Source: Pomphorhynchus laevis
Lineage: Eukaryota > Acanthocephala > Palaeacanthocephala > Echinorhynchida > Pomphorhynchidae
Assembly (NCBI GenBank): GCA_012934845.2
Contig: WNNJ02002853.1
Coordinates: 1 to 64,000, forward strand
Length of the DNA: 64,000 nucleotides
Direction: 5' to 3'
The notes beneath the pieces are model-generated. The model was not told where the DNA came from. It made no database searches and saw only the letters and a list, made by a program, of their open reading frames with translations. Positions 1-12,149 of this stretch are shown here, piece after piece. Position 1 is the stretch's first letter. Each line of letters begins with the position of its first letter. A program made the position numbers and the translations under genes.

Positions 1-1395
1 GTCGTGTGCTAGAAAGATTGATTAAGCGACGAATAATAGAATTTCTAAATAGATTTCAAATTTTGAACCCAGCACAGCATGGCTTCCGAAAAGGTTATTC
101 CACGACTACTAATCTTGTACATGCACGTGAAAATTGGTATCACTATTATGATCAAGGCATACCAGTTGATGTCATTTTCTTTGATTTCTCAAAAGCGTTC
201 GACTCAGTTAATCACACGCGTCTTATTGAGAAGTTGGAGCACATTCATCTTGATAAGAGGATCATAAACTGGATTCGTGTATTCCTTTCCAACCGACAAA
301 GTGTCGTACGAGTAAATAAGTCGCTGTCGAGTCCATTTCCAGTGTTGTTAGGTGTTCCACAGGGAAGTGTATTGGGTCCCATCTTATTCAGTCTTTATAT
401 CAACGATTTGATACCAAATATCAGTTCATTCAGTTTATTATATGCAGATGATCTTAAAGTTTGACGACCTATTATTTCAGATCTTGACAAACATCATTTA
501 CAAAGCGACGTCGACGTTATATCCAATTGGTCTATACGAAATCACTTGAGGATCAATTCCGCTAAATGTACATGTATGCGTATATCACGAAGATCATGTG
601 ATCATCTTGGAGGTGAGTACCAGTTTGGTTCAATTAGTATCGAAAGAACCAACTCATATAACGATTTGGGAGTTTGGGTTTGTGCTGACTTATTCACTCG
701 AAAGCATTCAGACTACGTGTGTTGCATCACAAAACGCTTAATAGGACATACTCGTCGAGCTCTGATAGGCATAGATCCGTTATGTTACCATACCTTAGCA
801 AATGCGTTTTTCTTGAGCCATATCTTATACACATCGCCAGCTTGTTATCCCGAAACTACTTATGAGCGTCGTGCATTAGAGAAAGTGTTCAGATCAACAA
901 CTAAATTAGTCTCAGGGCTGCATATTTATGGCTACGGGAAACGCCTCCAGATATTAAATATGCCTTGTCTGCGATATATCCGTGACAAGCGAGATCTCTC
1001 TCTTGTTTGGAAAATTCTGCATACTAAAGATCATCCACTGTCACATCTACTGCAACTGAGAGGTCAACCTTCTCTTCGCGGACACCCCCTGATGCTGAAA
1101 ACACAAAGGTACATGCATGCAGTTTCCTGCTTTGCCAAACGAGTCGTACGATCTTGGAATTCGCTTCAGAGTGCGACCGTTTTGTCGTCTACTGCTTCAA
1201 GTTTTTGCGCCCTACTGGATGATGACCCTTCCTTCTCAAGACAACGGTGGGATTTTCAGTAGTTTATCTGATGATGGAGGGACAAAACGACTCTTATTCT
1301 TTTTATTCTTTTTATTTTGTGAAGCAACTTGTAAAGAGCCTCGGCTCAATTCGTTGTCAATTAATAATAATAATATAAAATATAATATATTTTAA
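1..1395 (+). mobile_element. CR1/L2-like LINE, 3' part
   Basis: The 5' part lies beyond the window edge: the frame is already open at base 3. The element holds the palm, thumb and C-terminal tail of a LINE reverse transcriptase, then a short 3' UTR that ends in an AAT-rich tail (TTAATAATAATAATATAAAA) near 1380. The motif style (DFSKAFDSVNHTRL, GVPQGSVLGP, YADD) is that of APE-type LINEs of the CR1/L2/Rex group. A related but distinct tail lies at 13.2-14.1 kb. No target-site duplication can be tested because the 5' end is missing. Confidence 0.85.
3..1262 (+). pseudogene. LINE reverse transcriptase, C-terminal two thirds, one nonsense codon
   Basis: The reading frame runs from the window edge to the stop at 1260-1262 with a single in-frame TGA at 462-464, which looks like a decayed CGA arginine codon. 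Motif A is DFSKAFDSVNH (about 180-215), motif B GVPQGSVLGP (about 350-380), and motif C YADD (about 440-455), followed by the thumb and a C-terminal stretch ending in FAKRVVRSWNSLQ, the usual LINE C-terminus. The product would copy the element's own RNA by target-primed reverse transcription. The frame is otherwise well kept, so the copy is moderately young. The GTG at base 6 is not a real start. Confidence 0.85.
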
Positions 1396-1440
1396 AATAT
1401 ATTAAAATATAAATATAAAATGTAAATATGTTATAAAATA

Positions 1441-1880
1441 TGAGTTACGATGTTAGGAAAGGTTATGAGTCCACGATCCTTATGGAAGGATCGTGGAGGT
1501 TAGTGGAGTTGATTTTGATTGATGGATGTTGATTATTGAGAAGGAGACAGCAGAATGTCGGGGAAGTGAAGATGACATGGGATGAGAAGTGTATATGCTG
1601 ACAGGATCAGTAGGTGGAGAAAGGAAATGGTAAACGACAGGCGGTAGTTTGAGTGGACGTGTTGGAGGTTTATATGTGCCTCTGTGAGAGGTTGCGGATT
1701 AGTTTGTTTCCACAAAATCCACATAAGAAGTCTTCTTTAGACTTACTGTTGTCGCATGCGATTGTGGTCCAGATGCTGCAGTCGTGTGTCGAACACTGTA
1801 CTTGTAGTTGAGCACAGTTGGTGTCGGTCGTAGCTGTCTTCTTACGTCCTCCCATTATACGCAATCGTTATGAATTGATT
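1441..1880 (-). mobile_element. LINE ORF1 fragment with Cys/His finger (same family as 44.3 kb)
   Basis: On the minus strand from about 1864 the frame starts with MGGRKKTATTDTN and then a Cys/His cluster (QCSTHDCSIW ... FLCGFCGNKL) that looks PHD-like. The same start and cluster recur at 44.35-44.52 kb on the plus strand, and the match continues through the next ~300 bases to about 1441. It is therefore a 5' fragment of the family at 44.3-46.6 kb, with no reverse transcriptase attached. A perfect 11-bp palindrome with a 4-nt spacer sits inside it at 1471-1496. Confidence 0.6.
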
Positions 1881-2780
1881 TCAATTGTGTGACTTGTTTC
1901 GATTCGTTGTTTGATTCGTTGTGAATGTAATTAGACTGAACAATTATAACCTTTTCTTTGAAATTGTAATAAGTTATTTATTATTTCATATAGTTAAGTT
2001 GCTGTCTGAAGTTAAAATATCTGTCCGTTTCAGATAGATATTATAATCTTATTTATAAACATAAAGTCTTCATTGCTCGGTCTTCATTGCTTGAATCTGA
2101 AATTTCACTACTTTCCTTTTATGATCTTTGGAACAATTAGTTAGTTTCAAATACACATTCACAAATTTAACGCCAAAAAATACCATTAAAGTATAATTTT
2201 ATGATCTGGGTGCCGTCTATTTATTTACAAACCGGATTTATTATTTTATTTTAGATAAATTTCTGAATATTTGGTAAAATTTCTCTCAAACTTATTAAAA
2301 TTATTGCAAAAAGAGAAATGCAGTTCAAAATTCGACGCAACTTGAATTTGAGATCCTAACATTCGTGGTTTTTGAAGATAAATTACGCTTGCTTATGATT
2401 TATTTCAAGTTCTAAAAATATTATTAAGCATATCGCATTTCCATTGTAGTATTATAAAATCAAAATGTTTAAAAACGTTACTTATTTGTCCTTCCATTTA
2501 TTTTCTATTATTCCTCTTTACTTAATGTGATATGAAAGAAACTATCTTCATCCATCTGCAAGGACCAACTGCTCACAAATTAGCTTCAGTTAAAATGTTG
2601 ATGGAATTGAATAAATTTTCCTTCACAACCTTATTTTTTCTGTTGCAATTAATCCTTCATTTTGTGAAAGTCCGAGTTTAAATTATGTATTTCAGCTGTT
2701 AATGTTTTCAGTTTATTAATAATAGGACTTTATAATTTTGTTATTAAGTTGAGATTTCAACAAGATATAATATAAATTAT
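1881..2780. other. AT-rich DNA, no gene seen
   Basis: No open frame of note and no repeat that I can match elsewhere in the window. It separates the ORF1 fragment from the 3' end of the PHD-type LINE. Confidence 0.6.
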
Positions 2781-5700
2781 TTAGTGTGAGCTCTTCACAA
2801 ACTCTTCAGTTCCGCCACCAGCGGCTTGTGTCCAAGCTCGCAACATCCTCCCCTCCGGCGTCTACCTGGCTTGTCTCCTTTGCCGTATTTGCAGCTGATT
2901 CGGTTGGCGCGTTCAATGCTTGCAACGGAACCCCACATGATTCGCTTTCGACTGATGATAGTCGAGTTAATATACCAGCGATATCATTGTATGGTTCAGT
3001 ATTGAACATACGACGCTTCGGTGTTTCCATTATCTTCTGTGAGGCATCAGATAGTGGGTGGTTGCGTCCATTCAACGACGCTAGGATTGCCCGAGCATTT
3101 CCGCGCATGAGGGCCAACGATGCTCTTTGGAATAGGTGATCTACCGTTTTATGATATTCGATCCCAGTTGTGGCGGATATCTGTCTTGCTATCGATCGCA
3201 TGAGACGTTCGCCTTGGTCGTTCCAGCCCCCATACGTCTCTACTACTGCCGGTATAAATTGATAACCAGCGGACTCCATACGTGCTCTATACTTCCTCTC
3301 CTTGACATTGACTGCATACATTGTCGCTGCATAGCCTGGCGTTATCGATGCGTTTGCTATGTACGCTGATTGTTGTGGATGTGTTACAGCGAAATCAACT
3401 GCACGAGGAGGGTCCCCATGAATCAAAACGTCTGCAGGTCGTTCACGAAGGTCTGGTATAAGGTTCCTTACCTCCAAAGCGACATGCATTCCTGCAGATT
3501 GAGCGGCATGAAAAACCACATCGCGAATTCCGTTGTGTCGCAGTCCCGGGTAACCCCCATATTGGCAGGTCAGCGCATGTAGGCCAACTGAATCAGCGGG
3601 GAGAAAGCATCGCCCACACCGATCTCCAGGTGAAAATAGAGGCGCACCAAGCCAAAATCGAGTTAAGGCGCAAAACTGCGAAGGGAGAATGTCCATTCCG
3701 AGCGCTTTATTTGGGACCACTCGTAACCAGGAACTGGCGTGAGAGCGTGACACAGCCAGCAATCGAGCTCTGTTGAAGTGGTGAACGTCCGTAAGCATTT
3801 CCTCGTGAACTTTATTATCGAGGAGCATTGATAGCTTGTGTTGACTGTCAGATTGCATTATTGGTGGTGATTCATGTAGTGAAGATAATCTCTCGATAAA
3901 GTCAGATAGTCCTGGGAAAGTATTGACAGAAAGTCCCCATTCGGCATACCCTTTGTACACTGGCAATGTACGCAAAGGTGCATGCTTCACAGTTTCGCGG
4001 ATCCCGAAGCCACCCAACCTTAAAGGAAGCGTAATTTGGGTTCGCATCTAAGGGTTTAGCTGGACAGACGTCATCTCGCTAAAAGCGGAAATGGTCGAAT
4101 CATCAAAACTTTTGTAAAACGTGTTGCCATAGTCAGGATCAATCGTTCTCATCAGGTGGTTTATTTTCGGGGCACTGGCGCAATGTCGCAGTAGTAAGTA
4201 AGCGACCTGTGTATCAGGAATGGTGGTTATCAAATCGATTTGACTTCTTAATTTTGGCAAATTTACTCTCATCAGCTGATCATTAACGAAATCTTGGCAC
4301 CCTATAGGTGTGCCGAGCAAGCAAAATTTTTTACTTTCATTAAGTATTGGTTGAGATGCACATGCCTCTGAGAAAGTTTGCAAGGCTACGGCAGAGCCTA
4401 TAATCTCGGTCTTTTGCCAGTTAAGGTCCAAACGGAGTAGAGCAAACTCTCTTTCTAGGTAAGGCAGCGCATCAGCTACTGCTGTGGGATGCCCTCCGAT
4501 TATGCCGTCATCCAAATACCAGCGGTTTAAATGTATTCCATGTAAGCAACCAACCGAAGTGATGCAATCATGAATTGCCAATGAAAATATAGACGGTCCT
4601 AAGGGATCTCCTTGTTGTACGCCTTGGCATGATCGAAGGGGCTCCAAATTTCCGAATCGAAGCAATGATGGCTCGGAGTAGCAGTATCTCAACCACGGCA
4701 TTAATTGCGGGACAGTTCGTTGAATTACACTGAATATGGCATGTCGGCTGATAGAATTGAAAGCATTCCTGAGATCGACCTTAGCCCACACCCAGTCATC
4801 CTTATCGCGTCGTCGAGTGTGTTCATCTCTCACAATGTGTATTATGCTATCAACCCCGTTTTTAGTTGCTACACCGAGCTGAGTTGGTTGCAACACTGAC
4901 AAAAAGACTGTGCTGAGTTTACGACATGCACATTTTGAGCAGAGTCGTCTAAGCGTTTCCCCGGCCGCGATAGGACGCACTCCATCGGGTTCTTTCACAA
5001 GTGCAATCAGATTCGCACCACATAAGTATCTGGCCACATATTCATGTCCTCCCCCACCCAAAAGGGTGTTCACAAGGGACGTAATTCGCTGCAAAAACGA
5101 TCCAGACAAATCTGATGTTAGTAAATCTTGTAAATGCTCTGGGCGAAGTCCTAGGCGGCCGGACGCTGACGTCGAGGGAAATGAGAAAATGGCTGCCCTC
5201 ACGAGACTGCAATCCACAATCAAAGAATTGACTTGAAAGCCTGCATCAAGGCAAGTATCCGATTGTAAACGATAAATCCCGTTTTGTGGGTGTAGATTAA
5301 GCAGTTTTTCACGAACTGTCTCATTGACCGGGGCTAATCCATTACAACATAGTCTTTTCATCGCTTTTCCGTAGTTGCCACGTCGAGCAAGATCCACAGC
5401 TGAGTTAGTAGGGACATCTGCGGCGCGCGAAGCTTCGTAAGGTTTGGCGAGACTGGCAATAAGTTGCTCCAAAGGTGTGGAGGTGTACCGGCACAAGCTT
5501 TCTTTCATGTGACTTGCATTATTGCGCTGTGCACGCTGTGATGAGGACCTCTCGATATGAGTTGCAAAACATATCTTTGGGAACAATAGTAGACGTACCC
5601 ATGACTCCTCTGTATTCAAAGAAAGTGCGTCCTTTATTAAATCTGACATTATTTGTGCTGCCATTCCGCGTATTCGTGTAGGCAAACGAACTACAGTGCC

Positions 5701-6045
5701 TGATTGTCTTCTCCATCCCTGATGTAGACAATCGGTAGCAAGAGTATCCGGTGTTGAAGCTCCAATTGTATGCTCAGGCTCAACGCACTGTTCATTTTGA
5801 GCCAAACATGCGCGGCAAACCCACTTGGGAATTATTGCAGCTTGCTTCTTGGTCAGGCCAACACAAGATAAGTGGTGCTACGTAGAACATGTATCACATT
5901 CTATCAGGACCTTACGCCGATTTATCTTCATGCATATTGGGCATCTGCTCGTATCCGCTACGTTCGCATTTTCTTGCAAATGGCTACAGCCATTCGCCTT
6001 GAGTGTGCTGCAGTCGTGCGATAATTCCATAGCTGACGCGGAATA
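2780..6045 (-). mobile_element. RLE-type LINE with N-terminal PHD finger, nearly whole
   Basis: A single-ORF non-LTR retrotransposon on the minus strand. It is GC-richer than the surrounding DNA. Order in the protein: PHD finger, reverse transcriptase, CCHC-type finger, endonuclease-like domain. There is a short 3' UTR (2780-2805). I found no convincing poly(A) tail or target-site duplication. A 16-bp unit (TTGTATTTACTTTAGA) occurs twice in tandem just beyond the 5' side near 6050-6080. The architecture matches the R2/NeSL-like RLE group in the broad sense; the clade is not assigned. It is a distant relative of the intact element at 57.7-61.1 kb. Confidence 0.8.
2806..6030 (-). pseudogene. 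PHD-RT-endonuclease polyprotein of RLE LINE, two in-frame stops
   Basis: One frame of 1,075 codons from ATG at 6030 to TGA at 2806, with two TAG codons (5878-5880 and 4048-4050). Codons 30-75 form a C4HC3 PHD finger: CPIC, CDTC, HHLSC and VCRAC. The first TAG lies just before HH, where PHD fingers usually have Trp, so TGG to TAG is likely. The RT has GLRPEH, GVRPIAAGETLRRL, motif A VDLRNAFN, motif B GVQQGDPLGP and motif C YLDD. After the second TAG come LPLRLGGFGI, a finger (CGRC ... HALTC ... RHN) and the tail KERKYRAR ... YGG. The RT and endonuclease would cut target DNA and copy the element RNA. Confidence 0.8.
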
Positions 6046-6161
6046 ATTGTATTTACTTTAGATTGTATTTACTTTAGATCTCAAACTTTCTTAAGGACTT
6101 TATAAAGTTAATACTTCATTTATTATAACTTTTAAAGTTTTAATTATTAAAGAATTATTAT
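6046..6161. other. AT-rich spacer
   Basis: Contains only the tandem 16-bp unit at its start and AT-rich sequence. Confidence 0.4.
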
Positions 6162-6309
6162 AGCTGGACCAAAAAAGGGAGACATTTTATTTGATATTTC
6201 GCTAGCTACTGTTAGCATCATCAGAAAATTACTTTTGTAATTTTCTGAAGATGCTAGCAAAGGTTAGCGAAATATTAAATAAACATTTTTCTTCTTTTCT
6301 TTGGTTTTT
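6162..6309. repeat. PLE-end foldback (inverted pair)
   Basis: Two ~65-bp arms in inverted orientation. Each carries the sequence seen at PLE ends: read outward, TTTTCTGATGATGCT or TTTTCTGAAGATGCT, a short stem-loop, then GCGAAATAT. The stem (GCTAGC pairing with GTTAGC in the right arm) sits where stem II of a hammerhead ribozyme would be. Similar ends occur near 56.1 and 62.4 kb. No coding sequence lies between the arms, so this is an isolated pair of ends. Confidence 0.6.
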
Positions 6310-6649
6310 AATTTTTTCATATTATTTTGAATGGAAATATGATTGTTATTTTTGTGTTATTAAGGATATTTATGAATATATCCTTTTTATGAAAATATAG
6401 GGCGGATAGATATCAATTGAACCGCGTCTACTAACAATCGATTTTAATCTGCTCGATTAAAATTTATTTTAATCAGGCAGATAAAAATAAACTATTTTTG
6501 ATCAGTTTCTAGGTTTAAATCTTTGTTACGCACGTATGACGGGATTTTCTTGATTATAAACATGGAGCGAGGTGAACGATCCCTATGACAGATATTTTGA
6601 TATATCTAATATATATTTTTGTTAAATATTTCCTTCTGACATTGTTTGT
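6310..6649. other. AT-rich DNA, no gene seen
   Basis: No recognisable gene or repeat up to the tail of the LINE copy that starts near 6650. Confidence 0.5.
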
Positions 6650-6779
6650 TAAATAAATAAATAGATAAAGAATTTCTTAAATACAAAAAATCGAGGAGAA
6701 ACATGCAAAACAGAAAAACAGTCACCAAAAACATAGCTAGCCAATTCAATCAGCCATTTATTTCCGTCTTCAACTTCTA

Positions 6780-9220
6780 AACTACGGCAACAGATCCAGG
6801 GGGATCTGAGCCCCCAACCGATCCAACACGCCGCTTTCCGACTGAACCACCCCGGGTCTTTCACCGCCCGAAGAATCCAATCAGCGCGTACTATGCATGG
6901 TAAACAAGAGACGAGGAGCTTAAGAAACATTAGCCTTTGCTCTGGGGGACGTCCTCTCGAAAAGAAGACTAATCTCGAGATAGCCCAAGTGCCCCAAAGG
7001 TACATCTGGGTTTTCCCTTTAAATGACAGATGCTGGGGCCGTTTCAAGACTCACCTAGCTTTATTCAGGATACGTTTGAGTCTATCCAGGTCAACTTTCG
7101 CCGACCAGTTCACCGTAATGGTGCACTTAGGTATTTTACTCGACTTGTGAAGGTGGAAAGTGGTTAAGAGGCAAATGTGGGGGAGAGCGCAGAGAGTGCT
7201 AATCTCTAAAGTTTCTGCATTGTTGAAGGGGTGCCATGAAAGGCAACCGCCTGTGAATTGGCTGAGTTTAAAAACAGGTTGGAAATGGGTAGCTAATCTT
7301 TTTATCTTAAAAATAAACGGCTGATGTCAGAGACTACGTATTTACACATGTGTCCAGTGAACAGGGCTGTAGTGTCATCAGCGTACACCACAAGACGTTG
7401 TTCGCATTTAAATATTTTGAATAGATTAATGGAGGCAGCAAGATATAAGATAAGAGAAAATGAAAATCCTTGAGGTACAGCCGTAATAGGATAGAACTGA
7501 CGCGCATCAAGGTCGTCTTCATAGAAAAATCGCTTGGTATACAGCAGGATCTCCATCCTGTTCACAATTCTCGCAGGCAACCGAATGGACCTGAGAAAAG
7601 AGATCACAAAAGGAATAAAGATGAGGTTAAATGCAGCGGAAAAGTCAAGGAAACCAGCCACAACTAGACGATGGCTATTATCAAGACAAAACTGCTTCAC
7701 CTCACCAACTACTGAGTGAACCGAGCGACCTCTGACGAACCAATTGAAACCTGGAGGGATCAAATTACGCCTACTTAAATGATCGCGGATTTTACGCGCA
7801 AGCGCTTTTTCGTAAATCAATACGAGGGCATTTTGAATCGAAATGGGTCGCAGATCTTTAGGGCATGATCAGCATTTTTTCTTAGGTATAATAACTCTCT
7901 TACTAATATTGACGCCTGATATGTCGGATGGGGAGGCTAAAAGCATTGTGACGGCCACACCTCTTCTCTGATCAACTATCAAAAGCTGACAGACCCGAGA
8001 AGAAAGTGGAGCGACGGATTTGGAGGTGCCCGTGAGTAGACCCAAGGAGTTAAGGATATCCGTAACAGATATATCCCTACTTTTGAAGTTACACCAAGGC
8101 GGGAATGGTCGAGGTGATTGAGTGGCTCTATAGCTGTGTAGGGCTAGTGACTTCTCCGAAACTTTAACAAGGCCTATATTCCCTATCCAACCCAATGCTC
8201 TATCCTTCCAGCAAACAAACTTCTCCTTCTTGAAAATCTTCAAAGAGAAGACCGAGAAGGATTAAGGCGAGCAATATTCGTTCTATTTATACTCAACTGG
8301 AAACTATATCTAGTGCTCCAGTATTCGTTCAAGAGAGCCTGTCTGGCGAAGACAGAGAGATTATGGAGGTTAAGCAGTTTCGCTAGGATCTTGAGTTTCG
8401 TCGGAGTGGGATTGTATATACGACCTTTATAGGTAGTCGATAAAATCGCGGTAGCTTGTGAAAATAGGTAGGTATTAAATTAAGTCAGACTCATTTCCTA
8501 TTCGGGGAAAGAGTCGGATAGCCGCCTGAAAGAGGGCCACTCGGATTGGATCAAAGTGAAACCTCCTTCGAAGCAGCGTATCCTCCTCAATTCTCCAACG
8601 AAGCAGGTCATTAGAAGTGGACAGTTGTTGGCGAGACTGCTCCGTACAGAGGGGTTTAAGCAACCACATCGATTGAAGCAGTAAAATATCGAGGATAGAA
8701 TTTGTTGATGTGCAATGAAAGGTATGTGACGGGGGTTTGTGAATAAGATAATCGTTTTTAGCTCTGTGAAGTGCTGCGTTGATCCAACCACCAGTTCTGT
8801 CGTTGAAGTCCTTAAGTATCATGTCATAGCCGCTGTCAATAATACTATCCAGGTCACGGTTCTTGTGAATTTCCCCTGGACGGATGTAGACATTGGCTAG
8901 ACTGAGGCGTTTACCGTTCTTACTGAGTAAAACTACTAAACAAGACATGGCTGGATATGAATAGTTTAGTAGGAGGTAGGATCTTCACGAGCACTTAACT
9001 AAGGTCAAGAGTCCTTGAGAAGAAGAGGAGTGAGGTGGGGTTATGTACGGAGTTTAGTGGGAACAGATTTGCTTTATGATAAATCGAGTAATGTCCTGGG
9101 GGAGACGATAGACCGTGTCTCCTGAAGGACTATAACATCTGCGTCTGTACCGGGTAGAAGTCTAAGGGCAGAAGCATCTCCCGAATTTTACTGAAAGATA
9201 ATCAGTGAAAAAGGCTCACG
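6780..9220 (-). pseudogene. LINE copy A ORF2 (APE endonuclease-RT), broken
   Basis: The APE part is clear at 8948-8475 (MSCLVVLLSKNGKRLSLANV, DFNDRTGG). RT follows at 8243-7302: IYEKALARKIRDHLSRRNL, a motif A region GFLDFSAAFN, a degenerated motif B, and VVYADDTTALF as motif C. The C-terminal segment (PGWFSRKAACW) is near 6,830-6,790. At least five frame changes separate the pieces. The intact enzyme would nick DNA and reverse-transcribe LINE RNA. Confidence 0.8.
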
Positions 9221-9348
9221 AGTACTCTGCATTGTGATGGATTAGTTGGATAGGGGGATTGCCAACCTAGACATAGCTAGGTGCAGGACGGTCGCCCTTC
9301 CTAGCAATAGCTCCGTCCAGGGAAGGTACTTGCCCATGGGCAGCGTTT

Positions 9349-10392
9349 TCATTTCCCCGTAAATCCTTTAGCAACTTTCCAATCTTTAAAGTGGGACGGA
9401 GTCGGCCGAGGCCCTCCTTTTTTAGAAACTGGAATCACAGAATTCACCGGAACTGTGGGTAATTTAAGTAGCGCTGAGACTGAGGACATCACGAGCTTTT
9501 CAGTTTGTTTACGGAAAGCTGCTGCCCTAATATCCATTGCGCGAAATAATTCTTCGTCAGACATTATGAGACCGGCGATCGAAGAAGCCGTGGCAGCGGC
9601 ATCTGAAAAGGAAATGGGTTTTCTCGAATCAGCAGAGACAAACTTATTGGAGTATGTCTTAAAGGCGCAACATCTCCTACTCCAGGTTGGATGGCTCCCC
9701 CTTCACAGTTAGAGCAGGATGGGGGCCGTACATTTTACGCCATTGGCAACAGCCAGGCAAGAAGAGGAGCTACATACCCCACATGTAGCCGGTAGTGTGC
9801 AGCTATAAACCCAGTGCCCCCATTTATGGCACCGGCTACAGTAGGAATAAGTAAACTTCTTCCTGCTTACAATTTTGAAGTTTAAATTAAATCCCATAAG
9901 TAAGTTGCATGCAGAGTGGGACAGGGTTTTTGGATACCTTAGCGGCGCTGAGCAGAATCCAACGGAAATGGGAAAACCAATTTCCCCATCAAAGGGCGAA
10001 AATTGGATATTTTGTAAATACTTTTCAGCGATACAATGTCAGATTCGTCCAAATGTGCCGGTAGGTTAGTAATTTTCAGTGAAGCCAGAATAGGCTTTCG
10101 TTCAAACAAACCGAATTCTTTTAAATTAGAATCAAAAAATCTAGCGTAATCGTCAAGGATATATTGTGTAGCAAAAGAGATTTTGGATGTCTGTTTTATG
10201 ATATCGTACTGAGTTAAATATGATTCTGTTTTTTAGATTTGAAACAAATTTTCTCATAAAAACATTATATATAAAGTGCCTCTCTAGGGGCTTAATTAGT
10301 TTTATTACGCTCAGATTGGCAAGTTTAGGGATTGGGGGGGAGTAACTCCCCATCCCCTGCATCAACAAAAACATTACTGACGTTAGGATCAT
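9349..10392 (-). pseudogene. LINE copy A ORF1 (zinc-knuckle RNA-binding protein), broken
   Basis: Starts with a conserved segment (PPIPKLANLSVIKLIKPLER), followed by NSVRYHKTDIQ. After frame breaks comes MGFNLNFKIV and the first zinc knuckle CSRCHKWGHWVYSC, of CX2CX4HX4C form, then a second Cys cluster (CGVCSSSSC). The C-terminal piece (MSDEELFRAMDIR) ends at 9349. ORF1 proteins of this superfamily bind the element RNA in the ribonucleoprotein. It is broken by several frameshifts relative to the 34.5-38.3 kb copy. Confidence 0.75.
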
Positions 10393-10629
10393 TGATTTTT
10401 GAAACGGACTATTCTTTTTTTTAATTTGCCATTTCTTCTACGCTAAATTGCTATAATTCGCTTTACATTAAACGTCTGACAGTCACTTTTGTACGCTGCA
10501 TTTTTTTATATAAATAAATAAGGGTTTAATTAATAACTATATAACCGATAAAATCTTTAAGAAACGAAAACATGCAAAAGACAACTTTAAATATAAGCCG
10601 TTCACGACGTGTACTTTGAAATCTTCAAC

Positions 10630-11700
10630 TTATCTTTACGGCCTCAGGTCCAGACAGATCTGAGCCCATCGGCCGCACCAGCGCACCGCCCTCTGACTGA
10701 ACCATCGGAGGTCTCTCACACATCTAAGATTCAAGTCAAGGCGGACTATGCTCGGTAATCTCGAGATGAGGAGCTTGAGAATCCTTAGTCTTTGTTCTAG
10801 GGACGTCTTCGTGAGAAGAAGATTAATCCCGAGATAGCCCAAGTACCCCAGATGCGCACTTGGGTTATCTTATTCAATGACAGATGCTGGGCCCGTTTCA
10901 GAGCTCATCTAGCTTTCTTTATGATACGTTTAAGTTTATCCAGGTCAGCTTTCGCCGACCAGTTCACCGTAACGGTGAAGCCCAGATATTTTACTCGACT
11001 CGTGAAGATGGGGAGTTGTTGATGCTGCAAAATGGAGGATATTGCAAAGAGTGCTAATCTCCTGAAAGAGGGCCACTCTGATTGGATCAAAGGGAAAACT
11101 CCTTCGAAGCAACGTATCCTCCTCAATTCTCCAACAAAGCAGGTCATGAGAAGTGGAAAGTTGTTGGCGCGACTGCTCCGTACAGAGGAATTTAAGCAAC
11201 TACCTCGAGTGAAGCAGTAAAATGTCGAGGATTGAATTTGTTGATGTGCAATGAAAGGTAGGGGAAGGTGGTTTGTGAATAAGATAACCGTTTTTAGCTC
11301 TGTGAAGTGCTGAGTTGATCCAACCACCAGTTCTGTCGTTGAAGTCCTTAAGTATCATGTCATAGCCGCTGTCAATAATACTATCCAGAAGGTCACGGTT
11401 CTTGTGAATCTCCCCTGGACGGATGTAGACATTGGCTAGACTGAAGCGTTTACCGTTTTTACAGAGTGAAACTACTAGACAAGACATGACTGGACACGAG
11501 TAATTTAATAAGAGGGAGGACCTTAATGAGCATTTAACTAAGGTCAAGAATCCTTGAGATGAAGAGTAGTGAGGTTGGGTTATGTACGGAGTATAGTGGG
11601 AACATATTTGCTTTGGGATAAATCGAGTAATGTCCTGTGGGAGACGATAGACCGCGTCTCCTGAAGGACTATAACATCTGCGTCTGTACCGGGTAGAAGT
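10630..11700 (-). pseudogene. LINE copy B ORF2 remnant (APE plus C-terminal tail)
   Basis: The APE endonuclease half at 11547-11200 (SCLVVSLCKNGKRFSLANVY, DFNDRTGGW) is fused by an internal deletion to the post-RT tail (WSAKADLDKLKRIIKKAR near 10,910; RFSQRAVRW-like tail near 10,700). No RT motifs A to C remain. Confidence 0.75.
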
Positions 11701-12149
11701 CTCAGAGCAGAAACACCTCCGAATTCCACTGAAAGATAATCAGTGAAAAAGGCTCACGAGTACTCTGCATTGTGATGGATTAGTTGGATAGGGGGATTGC
11801 CAACCTAGACATAGCTAGTTGCAGGACGGTCGCCCTTCCTAGCAATAGCTCCGTCCATGGTAGGTACTTGCCCCACGACAATATCTTCATTTCCCATCTT
11901 AGCCTTCAGTAGTTTTCCAATCTTGATTGTAGGACTAGATGGGCCGAGCCCTCTCTTTTTTCGAAGCTGGTGTAACTGTTGAGGCCGGTAATACTGGATT
12001 CGGATTTATAGCCCCGATTGCCATAAGTATAAAGCTCTCAAGCCTCTTATGCGAGGAATCAATTTTATTGTCTACTATAAGTGATATTTCTGAATCACTC
12101 ATTTTCTGAGCAACTGAAACAGTAGAAAATGAAGCAGCCGATTTGTACT

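Larger units (their letters stand above)
6650..10508 (-). mobile_element. Jockey-superfamily LINE, copy A, near full length
   Basis: A two-ORF APE-type LINE on the minus strand. The 3' end has a TATTTATTTATTTAA-like tail around 6650-6670, and the 5' end near 10,508 directly abuts the 3' tail of copy B. Order: ORF1 with zinc knuckles (about 10,390-9,350), APE endonuclease (about 9,220-8,480), RT (about 8,240-7,300), C-terminal tail (7,140-6,780). The same family gives copies at 10.5-13.1, 16.1, 34.5-38.3 and 38.3-41.9 kb, with about 85-90% identity by eye. All parts are interrupted. Confidence 0.85.

Noticed and set aside
2786-5681. Plus-strand frames across the PHD-type LINE
   Set aside because: They are shadows of the minus-strand frame, which has clear RT and finger motifs.
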